In this document: positions 52,205-61,159 of the stretch, in pieces
How positions within the stretch are numbered: the stretch's first letter is position 1
How the letters are laid out: every line of letters begins with the position of its first letter
Assembly: GCA_027488905.1 (NCBI GenBank)
Contig: JAIYAT010000007.1
Coordinates: 310,001 to 374,000 of the forward strand
Source of the DNA: Bacteroidota bacterium
Lineage (GTDB): Bacteria > Bacteroidota > Bacteroidia > UKL13-3
DNA: 64,000 bases
Direction of reading: 5' to 3'
Position numbers and translations under genes: made by a program
The notes under the pieces: model-generated
The model's database searches: none
What the model was told of the DNA's origin: nothing
What the model saw: the letters and a program-made list of their open reading frames with translations, nothing else

Positions 52205-53434
52205 ATGCGTAAATTACTGCTTTTACTTTTTGTATTATTTCTTCGGTTTGAACCTAGCTTTTCACAGGTGTATGGTTGCACAGATCCCTTAGCAACTAAT
52301 TATAATAGTGCAGCTACTAGAAATAATGGCTCTTGCTTATATGCTAATGCGAGTATTGCTCCTGTTAAGTCTACCTTAATTTCTGACACACTGAATGAAA
52401 GTTCTGGCTTAATTATTTATGGAAACCGACTTTTCACGCACAATGACAATACCAATTTAAACTTATATGCCTTGGATTCAATTACTGGCAAAATTGTTAA
52501 TACTTATGTGGTAAAAGGTGCTAGCAACATCGATTGGGAAGACCTTACACAAGATGCAGAATTTTTTTATATTGGAGACTTTGGAAACAATAGCAGCGGC
52601 AATAGAAAGGATTTGAAAATATATAAGATAAGTAAAGTTTCTTTGCTTTCCCGCAATCCTTTGGTTCAAACCATAACATTTGCATATGAACCCCAAACTG
52701 ATTTTAGCCCACAAGCCGCCAATCAAACCAACTTCGATTGCGAGGCAATGGCAGCTGGCAAAGACTCCTTGTATTTATTTTCTAAAGAATGGATAAGCAA
52801 TATAACGAGAGTTTATTCAGTGCCAAAAGTTCCTGGAAATTACAAACTTAAGCCTTCCTCTTCTTATGATGTTAAAGGTTTAATTACTGGTGCATCCTTG
52901 CTAGAGGATAAGAGAGTTTTATTGCTTTGTGGCTACTCCACTTTGCTTCAACCATTTTTATATTTGATGTATGATTATGAACCAGGTAATTTCTTTAGTG
53001 GCAACAAGAGAAAAGTACAATTGGATTTAGGTTTTCACCAAGTTGAAGGAATTGCTTCATTAAATGGGAAACAAGCATTTATTAGCAATGAGCATTTTGT
53101 TAAACAACCTTTAGCAAATAATCCTCAAAAAATTCATGCACTAAATTTATCTAGTTTATTGTCAAATTACTTGGATAATCCGCCAACCTCATTGCCTAAA
53201 ATTGCAACTAGAAATGAAGATATTACAGTTTTTCCAGTGCCTAGCGATGGCGTTTTTAACCTAAAAGGCTATTACGGTACTTTGGAGTTGTTTAATACTG
53301 CTGGAGAATTGTTAAAGCGATTTGAACCAAGTGAAGGTTTGCGAAAAATTGATTGTTCAGACTTGCCTTCTGGAATTTACTTTCTAAGAGGAAATGAAAT
53401 AGAAACTATTAAACTGAGTGTTGAAAAGCCTTAA
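52205..53434 (+). CDS. Secreted propeller-like protein with T9SS sorting domain
   Basis: This 409-residue protein has a signal peptide ending PSFSQ, followed by the Cys-linked motif YGCTDPLATNYNSAATRN-NGSC, a small module seen in many Bacteroidota surface proteins. The middle (about 55-310) has SSGLIIYGNRLFTHNDNTN...DWEDLTQDAEFFYIGDFGNN, like the SdiA-regulated/esterase-like propellers. The tail (about 335-409) is a type-A T9SS sorting domain (VFPVPSDGVFNLKG...SGIYFLRG). No catalytic site is recognised. The signal peptide contains a GGTTTGAACC word (52245). Confidence 0.75.
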   Translation: MRKLLLLLFVLFLRFEPSFSQVYGCTDPLATNYNSAATRNNGSCLYANASIAPVKSTLISDTLNESSGLIIYGNRLFTHNDNTNLNLYALDSITGKIVNTYVVKGASNIDWEDLTQDAEFFYIGDFGNNSSGNRKDLKIYKISKVSLLSRNPLVQTITFAYEPQTDFSPQAANQTNFDCEAMAAGKDSLYLFSKEWISNITRVYSVPKVPGNYKLKPSSSYDVKGLITGASLLEDKRVLLLCGYSTLLQPFLYLMYDYEPGNFFSGNKRKVQLDLGFHQVEGIASLNGKQAFISNEHFVKQPLANNPQKIHALNLSSLLSNYLDNPPTSLPKIATRNEDITVFPVPSDGVFNLKGYYGTLELFNTAGELLKRFEPSEGLRKIDCSDLPSGIYFLRGNEIETIKLSVEKP

Positions 53435-53507
53435 GAAATTTTTGTTAATTAATTTCTTGCAGAGTATTTTTAATATTGATATAATTGAAGACATTTTATT
53501 TATTTAT

Positions 53508-54299
53508 ATGAAAAAAAATATACTTTCATTTTTGTTTTTACTATTAATTAGCTCTAAAGGTTTTTCTGCTTTAATGGTAGAAAATTTAAACATAACTGTT
53601 AATGCTGCTAATCCAACTGCAAACATTACTCCTTCATTTGTACAGTCACCTTTATTTTCTGTTAACTATTTCGCAGCTCCAGGTTCAATATCTATAATTG
53701 GAAAGAATGTTGCTCAATTTAAAAGTAAACTAGTTGCTGACCTTATTATTCAAAACAACTACCATCCAACTAGACTCTATAATAACAGCAATGCAAGTGG
53801 TTATAGAAATTATTACACTTCACCAATATTTTTTTCAAACAATTCCTTAGGCTTTGTAAATAGATTTTCTGGTTTAGGTAATCAATATATTGCTGGTCAG
53901 GCTATTTTTACAGAAGGAGATACCATAAATTTTTGGATATTGGTTAATTTAAGTGAAGACGCTTCAGAGTTAAAAATTGTTAAAATAGGATATGAAGACG
54001 TATCTGGAAAATTTCCTCAAACAGGTACAGAAGGAATGAATATTCCAATGGGAGTTAATGAGAATTTAGCTTCTAAATTGAATATTTATCCGCAACCAGC
54101 CAACGATGCCATAAATATTGAAATGCTAGGTAAGCAAATTGTTTCTAGTAACTTATTCAACCTTAATGGCGATTTAATTGCTCAGTATGGTTTAACTGCC
54201 AATAGGATTGAAGTAGCTCATTTGTCTAAAGGTGTATATATTTTACAGGTAAAATGTAGTGAAGGTATTGTTACCAAGAAGGTGATAATTGGGGAGTAA
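53508..54299 (+). CDS. Small secreted protein with T9SS sorting domain
   Basis: I start at ATG 53508 (263 residues) because MKKNILSFLFLLLISSKGFSA is a signal peptide; upstream in-frame codons from 53418 overlap the previous gene and look random. The mature part (about 25-180) is a beta-rich domain of unknown family (VAQFKSKLVADLIIQNN...IFTEGDTINFWILVNL). The last 75 residues are a type-A T9SS sorting domain (IYPQPANDAINIEM, NLNGDLIAQYG, KGVYILQVK). It is followed by a strong terminator. Confidence 0.75.
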   Translation: MKKNILSFLFLLLISSKGFSALMVENLNITVNAANPTANITPSFVQSPLFSVNYFAAPGSISIIGKNVAQFKSKLVADLIIQNNYHPTRLYNNSNASGYRNYYTSPIFFSNNSLGFVNRFSGLGNQYIAGQAIFTEGDTINFWILVNLSEDASELKIVKIGYEDVSGKFPQTGTEGMNIPMGVNENLASKLNIYPQPANDAINIEMLGKQIVSSNLFNLNGDLIAQYGLTANRIEVAHLSKGVYILQVKCSEGIVTKKVIIGE

Positions 54300-54318
54300 C
54301 ACAATAATTAAATTTTAT

Positions 54319-54359
54319 AAAAAAGGGACATTTCTAGCTGATAGATTTGTCCTTTTTTT
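54319..54359 (+). terminator. Rho-independent terminator
   Basis: AAAAAAGGGACA, a 17-base loop and TGTCC followed by T7 form a short stem with A/T extensions. The T-run borders the stop of the convergent M20 gene at 54358, so it may work for both. Confidence 0.7.
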
Positions 54360-55542
54360 ATGCCTTTAATTCTTCTAAAGCAAGCCAAGACATAAGTCCA
54401 GCACCAATTGCCAAAGCATCCTCGTCAATATCAAAGGTAGGTGTATGGACGCCTGAAATTATCCCTTTTGATTCATTTCGAGTTCCTAACCTATAAAAAC
54501 ATGAAGGCGCTGTTTGAGAGAAATAAGCAAAGTCTTCAGCAGCCATCCAAATGTCTAAGTCTAGCACATTTTCTTTGCCTAAATAGGCTTCTGCTGCTTG
54601 CTTAGCTCTTTTCGTGAGCGCTGGGTCATTCATAAGAAAGGGATAGCCTTTTCTAATATCAAAATGAATGCTAGCATTGTTTGCCTTAGCAATTCCTTCT
54701 GCAATTTCTAACATTCTTTCGTGTGCCTCAGCTCTCCATTTTTCATCAAGGGTTCTAAATGTTCCTTCTAGGAATACTTCATTTGGAATAACATTGGTAG
54801 CACCATTGGCTATTACTTTTCCAAAACTTAATACACTTGGCACAATAGGATTGGCGCTTCTGCTAACCACCGTTTGAAGTGCATTGATTAATTGTGCCAT
54901 AACCACAACTGGATCTACCCCAAGATGTGGCATGGCTCCATGGCCTCCTTTGCCTTTAATGGTAACGTAAATTTCATCTGTGCTAGCCATATACAAGCCA
55001 CTTCTAAAACCAACTTTCCCAACAGGTATCAAAGGCATTACGTGTTGACCCAAAACATTATTCACAGATGGATTTTGCAGAACACCTTCTTTTATCATTA
55101 AGGAAGCACCTCCTGGAAGTTTTTCTTCTCCGGGTTGGAATATCAATTTTATACTTCCTTCAAATTCATTTTTAAGTTGGTTCAAAACGCTAGCCACACC
55201 TAACAAACAGGTGGTATGCACATCATGACCGCAAGCATGCATTACGCCAACATTTACAGATTTGTATGGAACATCATTTGCTTCTGTAATTGGCAATGCG
55301 TCCATATCTGCGCGCAAGGCAATTATTTTTTTACTGGGATTTTTACCTTCAATTATAACTACTAAACCAGTAGTAGCCATTTCTTTTATATCTGTAATTC
55401 CTAATGCTAATAGTTGAGCTTTAACATAGCTCATTGTTTGGTGTTCTTGAAAAGATAATTCTGGATGAGCATGCAGATGTCTTCTTATTTTACTTAGTTC
55501 TTCGGCATTTTGCCCAATCAATGACTTTATTTTATCAATCAT
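54358..55542 (-). CDS. M20-family amidohydrolase (N-acyl amino acid/hippurate hydrolase type)
   Basis: This 394-residue protein has the metal motifs MHACGHDVHTTCLLG (Cys, His, Asp and second His), IFQPGEEKLPGGASLMIKEGVL with catalytic Glu-Glu, GQHVMPLIPVGKVG, and a C-terminal ALAIGAGLMSWLALEEL. RADMDALPITE is the family opening. Members remove acyl groups from amino acids or indole conjugates. The true substrate cannot be read. It is divergent from nothing nearby and ends against a terminator; the cyclase gene lies 36 bases upstream on the same strand. Confidence 0.9.
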   Translation of the reverse strand: MIDKIKSLIGQNAEELSKIRRHLHAHPELSFQEHQTMSYVKAQLLALGITDIKEMATTGLVVIIEGKNPSKKIIALRADMDALPITEANDVPYKSVNVGVMHACGHDVHTTCLLGVASVLNQLKNEFEGSIKLIFQPGEEKLPGGASLMIKEGVLQNPSVNNVLGQHVMPLIPVGKVGFRSGLYMASTDEIYVTIKGKGGHGAMPHLGVDPVVVMAQLINALQTVVSRSANPIVPSVLSFGKVIANGATNVIPNEVFLEGTFRTLDEKWRAEAHERMLEIAEGIAKANNASIHFDIRKGYPFLMNDPALTKRAKQAAEAYLGKENVLDLDIWMAAEDFAYFSQTAPSCFYRLGTRNESKGIISGVHTPTFDIDEDALAIGAGLMSWLALEELKA

Positions 55543-55578
55543 TTCTCAAAGTTAATATTTAGTATTTATTCACCAAGC

Positions 55579-58380
55579 TTAGGCTTGGTTTGAACCCACA
55601 AAATACATGTCTATTTCTCCCTTGCCTTTTGCAGAAACCTTACCTCTATGGATACACATAAATTTATCTTTTATCAATTCATAGGTACTTTGGCTTATGT
55701 TTACCTTACCTACTTCTCCTGAAGATTCCATGCGTGAAGCGGTATTTACAGTGTCTCCCCAAATATCGTAGGCAAACTTTTTTATACCCACAATTCCTGC
55801 CACCACTGGGCCTGTATGCACACCTATCCTAATTTCGAAATAAGGCAATTGTTCAGCAATTTTTTTTGCCTTTCCCTCTTGCATAAATTGACAAATTTCA
55901 AGAGCTGCCTTTACTACGTCCTCTGCATGGGTTTGGTTTGGAATTGGCAAACCACCAGCGGCCATGTATGCATCTCCAATGGTTTTAATTTTTTCAATAC
56001 CATGTTTATGCATAATATGGTCAAATGCAGAGAAACACTCGTTTAAATCACGCACCAATTCTTTCGGACTGAGTGTTTCAGACAAGGCAGTAAATCCTTT
56101 AAAATCTGTAAACAAAACGGTAACTTCCTCAATTAATTTGGCTTCTGCAGCCCCTGTAGATTTTAATTCTTCCGCAACTTCAGCTGGTAAAATATTGAGT
56201 AATAACTCATCACTTCGCTTTTTCTCTTTAGCAGTTCTTCTTAATCCCATAAAAATGGAACCTGCTAGTAAAAGCATTAAAATAGTGCCACCTATAAATA
56301 AATTTCTTTGTGCATTTTTAGTTTCTATTTCTTGTTTTTGTGTTTCAACTAAGGCTTGTTGTAATTCCTTTTCTTGACCCAATACTGTCAATTGGGTAGC
56401 TTGCAGTTGCTTTTCCTTTTCAGATATAGTAAGTTGTTTTTCTTTATTTTGCTTTTCTGCTTTTTCTTTTAAATAAGCAAGATGTTGTAAGTCTTTTTCT
56501 TTATGGGTGAGTTCTAAATCCATTTGTTTTAATCCAAGTTCTTGTTGGCTTCTTGCGAACATTTCTTCACTTAGTTGCTTTTCAAATTTCAATTTAGTTT
56601 CATTTTTGTCAAAAGCATACAACATTTCTTTGCGTTCATTCTTACCCTTGATTGCATCTTTCTCAATGCTATCTCTTAGCATAATATAATTCTTATATGC
56701 TTCATAGGCTTTTGGAAAGTCGCCTTGCTTTTGATAAATCTCACTTAGGCTAGCATAGTTTTCTTTTTGACCCAATAACCTCCCAATTTCCTTGTTGATG
56801 GAAAGAGCTCTGCTGGAGTATTCTATAGCTTTTGTATAACGTTCAATAGGAACAATTCCCATAGCAGTTAGACCTGCCTCCGAGGCATTATAATACACCT
56901 TCCCAATATTACCAAGGTTAATGGCCATATTGGCTTTGTTTCCAAGTTGCTCAAAAATGCTTAGGGCTTTTTGATTATAGTCTAAAAATTTGGGATAATC
57001 AGAAAGTGCTTGATAAACATCCCCAATATTTCCAAGTGTTTCGGCAAAGGCATTTTTATCTCCAATTTGCTCATTGATGCTTTGTGCTTTCTGATAATAA
57101 TCTAACGCTTTGGGGTAATTTGCCAAGTAATAATACTCAAGACCAATGTTGTGCAAAAAATTTGAAATGCTTGTTTTATTCCCTATTTGCTCATTTATGC
57201 TAAGTGCCCTTTGATAGTTTTCAATTGCTTTTTCATGTTCAAAAAGATTAGAATTAACCAATCCAATACCGCCATAAGCAAACGCCATTCCTACCTTATT
57301 TCCAATCTGTTCATGTATATTTAGTGCTTTTTGGAAGTTTTCAAATGCTTTTGGATAATCAGAATAACTCAAATATATATTTCCCAAATTCCCATGAATA
57401 GTGGCAATAGTTCCTTTGTTTTCTAATTGTTCATGAATTAATAAGGCTTTTTGAAAATTCACTAATGCATTTGGGTAGTCCAAATTATTGTAAGAAATCA
57501 TAGCTATGTTTACCAATAAATTTGCAGCCTCACTTTTATTGCCTATCTGTTCATAAATACTCAAGGCTCCTAAGTACTTTTCCTGTGCTTTGGTATAATC
57601 TGAAAGCGCAGCATGAACCGATCCAATGCTGTTTAGATTTGAAGCCATTCCAATTTTATAGCCTAAACTTTCATTTATTTTTAAAGCATTTTGTAGGTTT
57701 TCAAATGATTTAGGAAATTCGGAAAGGCATTTATATGCTTGCCCAATACCTGATAGATTATTTGCAATGTTGCTTTGATTCCTTAATTGCTCTTGTGTGC
57801 GTAGTGCTTTTTGATAATATTCTAAAGCTTTTAAACAATTAGAATTTTTGAGGTGGTAATTTCCAATACTTTCATTCGAAAGGGCAATACCCATTTTGTT
57901 ATTCAATGTCTCAAATTGTTGTAAAGCATTTTCAAAAAGATCCAGGCCCTTTTTTCCTGCTCCTTCTCGTAAATAAATATTTCCAATATTTAAATTGTTT
58001 AATGCCGCTCCAAATTTATTTTTCTGTTTTTGATTAAGGATAAGTGCTTTATTAAAACAATCCAATCCAAGAGAATATTCATTCTTAGCTGTATGATTTA
58101 ATCCTTTGTTATGGAATGCCTCTGCTAATAAAATTGGATTGTTGAGGTTTTGTGCCAAGCTAATGGCCAATGTGCTGCTTTCAATACCTTTGTTAGGGTT
58201 TATTTTAGCATAGCAAAAAGCTAGTGCATTAAGTGTTTTTAACTTTGAACCATCTTGTTTTGTTTGGCGCTCGCTGACTTTTATTAAACTATCAAGTGAT
58301 AATTCTTTAAGGTTTGTTTGCGCCGTTATGGTTCCAATAAGGAGAAATAAACTACTTAAATACAAAAAGAATTGTTTCAT
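55579..58380 (-). CDS. TPR-repeat membrane-anchored adenylate cyclase (class III)
   Basis: This 933-residue protein has a signal peptide (1-20). A long array of tetratricopeptide repeats at about 55-560 is built on the pattern NIGNIY...YPKALENFQKAL-I-EQIGNK. A coiled coil (about 600-690), one membrane segment (about 690-712, FIGGTILMLLLAGSIFMGL) and a cytosolic cyclase domain follow. VTVLFTDFKGFTALSE contains metal Asp 1. IEKIKTIGDAYMAAGG has a Lys in the adenine-specifying position and metal Asp 2. YDIWGDTVNTASRME carries the transition-state Asn and Arg. It should make cAMP from ATP and sense a protein or peptide in the periplasm. A GGTTTGAACC word lies over the last codons. Confidence 0.9.
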   Translation of the reverse strand: MKQFFLYLSSLFLLIGTITAQTNLKELSLDSLIKVSERQTKQDGSKLKTLNALAFCYAKINPNKGIESSTLAISLAQNLNNPILLAEAFHNKGLNHTAKNEYSLGLDCFNKALILNQKQKNKFGAALNNLNIGNIYLREGAGKKGLDLFENALQQFETLNNKMGIALSNESIGNYHLKNSNCLKALEYYQKALRTQEQLRNQSNIANNLSGIGQAYKCLSEFPKSFENLQNALKINESLGYKIGMASNLNSIGSVHAALSDYTKAQEKYLGALSIYEQIGNKSEAANLLVNIAMISYNNLDYPNALVNFQKALLIHEQLENKGTIATIHGNLGNIYLSYSDYPKAFENFQKALNIHEQIGNKVGMAFAYGGIGLVNSNLFEHEKAIENYQRALSINEQIGNKTSISNFLHNIGLEYYYLANYPKALDYYQKAQSINEQIGDKNAFAETLGNIGDVYQALSDYPKFLDYNQKALSIFEQLGNKANMAINLGNIGKVYYNASEAGLTAMGIVPIERYTKAIEYSSRALSINKEIGRLLGQKENYASLSEIYQKQGDFPKAYEAYKNYIMLRDSIEKDAIKGKNERKEMLYAFDKNETKLKFEKQLSEEMFARSQQELGLKQMDLELTHKEKDLQHLAYLKEKAEKQNKEKQLTISEKEKQLQATQLTVLGQEKELQQALVETQKQEIETKNAQRNLFIGGTILMLLLAGSIFMGLRRTAKEKKRSDELLLNILPAEVAEELKSTGAAEAKLIEEVTVLFTDFKGFTALSETLSPKELVRDLNECFSAFDHIMHKHGIEKIKTIGDAYMAAGGLPIPNQTHAEDVVKAALEICQFMQEGKAKKIAEQLPYFEIRIGVHTGPVVAGIVGIKKFAYDIWGDTVNTASRMESSGEVGKVNISQSTYELIKDKFMCIHRGKVSAKGKGEIDMYFVGSNQA

Positions 58381-58505
58381 AAAATTGCTATCTATTGGTT
58401 TTCAACCTATACAATTAAAGTGAATAAATTAAACTTTTCTGTTTTTTTTTAATCAAACCGAAGGAAAATATTTCTTTTGACGTCTAATGCTATAAATTTA
58501 CTTCC

Positions 58506-58754
58506 ATGAAACTGAATAAAAATATCGCTGTAAGTGATAATGGGTTTATATTTAACCCACTAAGTGGTGATTCTTTTAGCACCAATCCAATTGGACAAGA
58601 AGTTATTCGTTTGATGAAGGAACAAAAAACGAAAGAAGAAATCGTTAAAACTTTGGCTCAAAAATACAACTCTGAAGAGGCTAATATTGAAAAGGATTTG
58701 GTTGATTTTTTTCAAATGCTATTATCATATCAATTGATTTCTGAGCATGAATAA
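58506..58754 (+). CDS. PqqD-like peptide-chaperone protein
   Basis: This 82-residue protein has the PqqD/RRE fold pattern: short strands MKLNKNIAVSDNGFIFNPLSGDSFSTNPIG, then helices EVIRLMKEQKTKEEIVKTLAQKYNSEEANIEKDLVDFFQMLLSYQLI. Proteins of this family bind leader peptides of RiPPs and present them to modifying enzymes. It overlaps the ATP-grasp gene by 8 bases. No precursor peptide or radical SAM gene was found beside it; the 125 bases upstream encode no peptide starting with ATG of useful length. Confidence 0.82.
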   Translation: MKLNKNIAVSDNGFIFNPLSGDSFSTNPIGQEVIRLMKEQKTKEEIVKTLAQKYNSEEANIEKDLVDFFQMLLSYQLISEHE

Positions 58755-59796
58755 AAGAAAAATTACCGTTGCAGTTTCTGGCCTAAACAATATTGATAGT
58801 CCAGGTCCAGGAATTCCTGTTATAAGAGGACTTAAAGAAAGCTCCAAATTTGAAGTTAGAATAATTGGTTTGTCCTATGAGAATCTTGAGCCAGGTTTAT
58901 ACTTGCATGAATTAGTAGATAAATCCTATTCTATTCCCTTGCCATCATCTGGCATGGATAGTTTGTTACAAAGACTTGCCTATATCAATAGCATTGAGAA
59001 TTTAGATGTTATCATCCCAAATTTTGATGCTGAATTGCACAGCTTTATAAAATTAGGTCCGATTTTAAAACGCGATTATGGTATCTCGAGTTTTATGCCT
59101 GATTTAGAAACCTTTGAGAGCCGCCATAAATCTGTATTGTTCGAGTTTGGCGAAAAGAACGAAGTAAAAGTGCCTAAAAGCAAAATGATTTTCAGTCCAA
59201 ATGAAATTTTAGCCGTAGGAAATAGCTTTGGTTTTCCGTTAGTTGTTAAAGGAAAATACTACGATGCCAGCATTGCAGCAACCCCCGAACAAGCTATCAA
59301 TTATTTTCATAAGATTTCAGCCAAATGGGGTTTACCTATTATTCTTCAAGAATTTGTTAGTGGTAATGAAGTAAATGTTACCGCAATTGGAGATGGAAAT
59401 GGTAACTGTATTGGCGCAGTTCCAATGCGAAAACTTTACATTACAGATAAAGGCAAAGCTTGGGCTGGAATTTCTTTATTAGATGATGAATTAATTGAAA
59501 TCACCAATAGGGTAATTGGAAATTCTAAGTGGCGTGGTGGTTGCGAACTAGAATTTATAAAAACCAACTCAGGAGAATATTATTTATTAGAAATGAACCC
59601 ACGGTTTCCTGCTTGGGTGTATTTGGCTGTAGGTTGTGGTCAAAATCACCCAGAGGCATTGGTAGCAATGGCTTTAGGTGAAGAAGTAAAGCCTTTTGAA
59701 TCTTATCAGAATGGAAAATTGTTTGTGCGCTATAGCTTCGACCAAATTGTCGATTTAGCAGAATTTGAAAAAATATCAACTTTAGGAGAATTATAA
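58747..59796 (+). CDS. ATP-grasp ligase (carbamoyl-phosphate-synthase-like subgroup)
   Basis: This 349-residue protein has a preATP-grasp domain, starting ITVAVSGLNNIDSPGPGIPVIRGLK. The ATP-grasp core follows: VPKSKMIFSPNEI, PLVVKGKYYDASIAATPEQA, IILQEFVSGNEVNVTAIGDG and the metal-binding YYLLEMNPRFPAWVYLAVGCG. The layout is like PylC and peptide ligases of the same superfamily, which join carboxylates to amines. The substrate is unknown. It lies between the PqqD-like protein and the PLP decarboxylase, so it may condense an amino acid onto a carrier or peptide. Confidence 0.85.
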   Translation: MNKRKITVAVSGLNNIDSPGPGIPVIRGLKESSKFEVRIIGLSYENLEPGLYLHELVDKSYSIPLPSSGMDSLLQRLAYINSIENLDVIIPNFDAELHSFIKLGPILKRDYGISSFMPDLETFESRHKSVLFEFGEKNEVKVPKSKMIFSPNEILAVGNSFGFPLVVKGKYYDASIAATPEQAINYFHKISAKWGLPIILQEFVSGNEVNVTAIGDGNGNCIGAVPMRKLYITDKGKAWAGISLLDDELIEITNRVIGNSKWRGGCELEFIKTNSGEYYLLEMNPRFPAWVYLAVGCGQNHPEALVAMALGEEVKPFESYQNGKLFVRYSFDQIVDLAEFEKISTLGEL

Positions 59797-59797
59797 A

Positions 59798-61156
59798 ATG
59801 ACCAAGTTAACATACGAAAGACCTGTTATTCAGAAATTGAATACCGGCACAATGAATAAGTTTGGTTCTAGAACCGAATACACACCTGTAACTCATATTG
59901 AAGGAGTTTCTGTCAAGTCTTTAATGGCCGACTATGGTTCTCCTTTGTTTGTCATTAGCGAGCCTCAGATCAGAAGAAATTACCAAAGTGCGGTAAGGGC
60001 TTTCAAAACGCGATACCCAAAAGTTCAATTTGCATGGAGTTATAAAACCAATTATCTCAATGCAGTTTGTAATGTATTTCATCAAGAAGGTGCCTGGGCA
60101 GAAGTTGTTTCTATTTTTGAATACCAAAAGGCAATCAAAAATGGGGTACCAGGGAATAAAATCATTTTTAATGGTCCAGATAAATCTGCTGATGATTTAA
60201 GAACTGCAATCAACAATCATTCTTTAATTCATATCGACCATTTTGATGAATTATACATGTTGATAGAAATTGCCCAAGAGTTAAAAACAAAAGCTACCGT
60301 TGCCATTAGGGTAAACATGGATACTGGCATTTATCCAATTTGGGATAGGTTTGGTTTTAATTATGAAAACGGACAAGCCTGGAATGCCATCAATAAAATC
60401 ATGAGCGCCCCAGAGTTAGAACTTCATGGATTGCATTGTCATATTGGAACTTTTATGTTAAGTGCAGGTGCATATGCCACAGCTGCTTGGAAACTATGTG
60501 ACCTAGCTTGGAATGTCAAACTTAAATGGAATCACATGATTCAGTATTTAGATTTGGGTGGTGGCTTTGCATCAGCAAATACGCTGAAAGGAAGTTACCT
60601 GCAAGGCTCAGATATTATCCCAAGTACCGAAGATTATGCAGATGCAATCGCAACAACCATTCTTAACTTTGGGTTCAAACCAGATGAATTGCCAATGTTG
60701 TTTTTAGAAACAGGAAGATCGCTTATTGACGATGCTGGTTATTTATTGGGGTCTGTGCTTGCAACTAAGCGACTTAGCGATGGAAGAAGAGCCACCATCA
60801 TGGATTTTGGCGTAAATTTATTGTTTACTGCGTTTTGGTATAATCATAAGATTTCACCAGCCCAAGAGTTTTCTCATCACACAGAAGATATGGTGTTATA
60901 TGGTCCATTATGCATGAACATCGATTGTATAAGAGAAAGCATCAATTTACCATTATTGTCAAAAGGAGATCAAGTGGTGGTGCATAGGGTAGGAGCTTAT
61001 AATATGACCCAATGGATGCAGTTTATTCAAATGAGACCAAATGTTGTTATGGTTGATGCTAAGCAAAATGTACATTTGATTAGAACCAAAGAATCTATTG
61101 ATACCATGTTGAGATATGAGCTTGTTCCAGAACATTTAGAGCAGTTTAAATTGTAA
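59798..61156 (+). CDS. Fold-III PLP decarboxylase (DAP/ornithine decarboxylase-like) with leader-like N-terminus
   Basis: This 452-residue protein has PLP lysine Lys83 in FAWSYKTNYL. LHGLHCHIGTFML, DLGGGFASAN, and FLETGRSLIDDAG (the EPGR box read as ETGR) follow, and YGPLCMNIDCI carries the conserved active-site Cys. This resembles diaminopimelate decarboxylase. Residues 1-22 have no counterpart in LysA: TYERPVIQKLNTG has the spacing of Y-x-x-P-x-L/I in lasso-peptide leaders. It begins one base after the ATP-grasp stop and is followed by the transporter fusion after 3 bases. Decarboxylation of a basic or diacidic amino acid, possibly ligated, is the inferred reaction. Confidence 0.85.
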   Translation: MTKLTYERPVIQKLNTGTMNKFGSRTEYTPVTHIEGVSVKSLMADYGSPLFVISEPQIRRNYQSAVRAFKTRYPKVQFAWSYKTNYLNAVCNVFHQEGAWAEVVSIFEYQKAIKNGVPGNKIIFNGPDKSADDLRTAINNHSLIHIDHFDELYMLIEIAQELKTKATVAIRVNMDTGIYPIWDRFGFNYENGQAWNAINKIMSAPELELHGLHCHIGTFMLSAGAYATAAWKLCDLAWNVKLKWNHMIQYLDLGGGFASANTLKGSYLQGSDIIPSTEDYADAIATTILNFGFKPDELPMLFLETGRSLIDDAGYLLGSVLATKRLSDGRRATIMDFGVNLLFTAFWYNHKISPAQEFSHHTEDMVLYGPLCMNIDCIRESINLPLLSKGDQVVVHRVGAYNMTQWMQFIQMRPNVVMVDAKQNVHLIRTKESIDTMLRYELVPEHLEQFKL

Positions 61157-61159
61157 AAT

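Noticed and set aside
53418-53507. N-terminal extension of the 53508 gene (MLKSLKKFLLINF...)
   Set aside because: It overlaps the end of the previous gene and lacks signal-peptide order; the ATG at 53508 gives a proper signal peptide.
58381-58505. Hidden RiPP precursor peptide before the PqqD-like gene
   Set aside because: The only ATG (about 58488) is followed at once by a stop (CTA TAA), and no open frame of more than a few codons is present.
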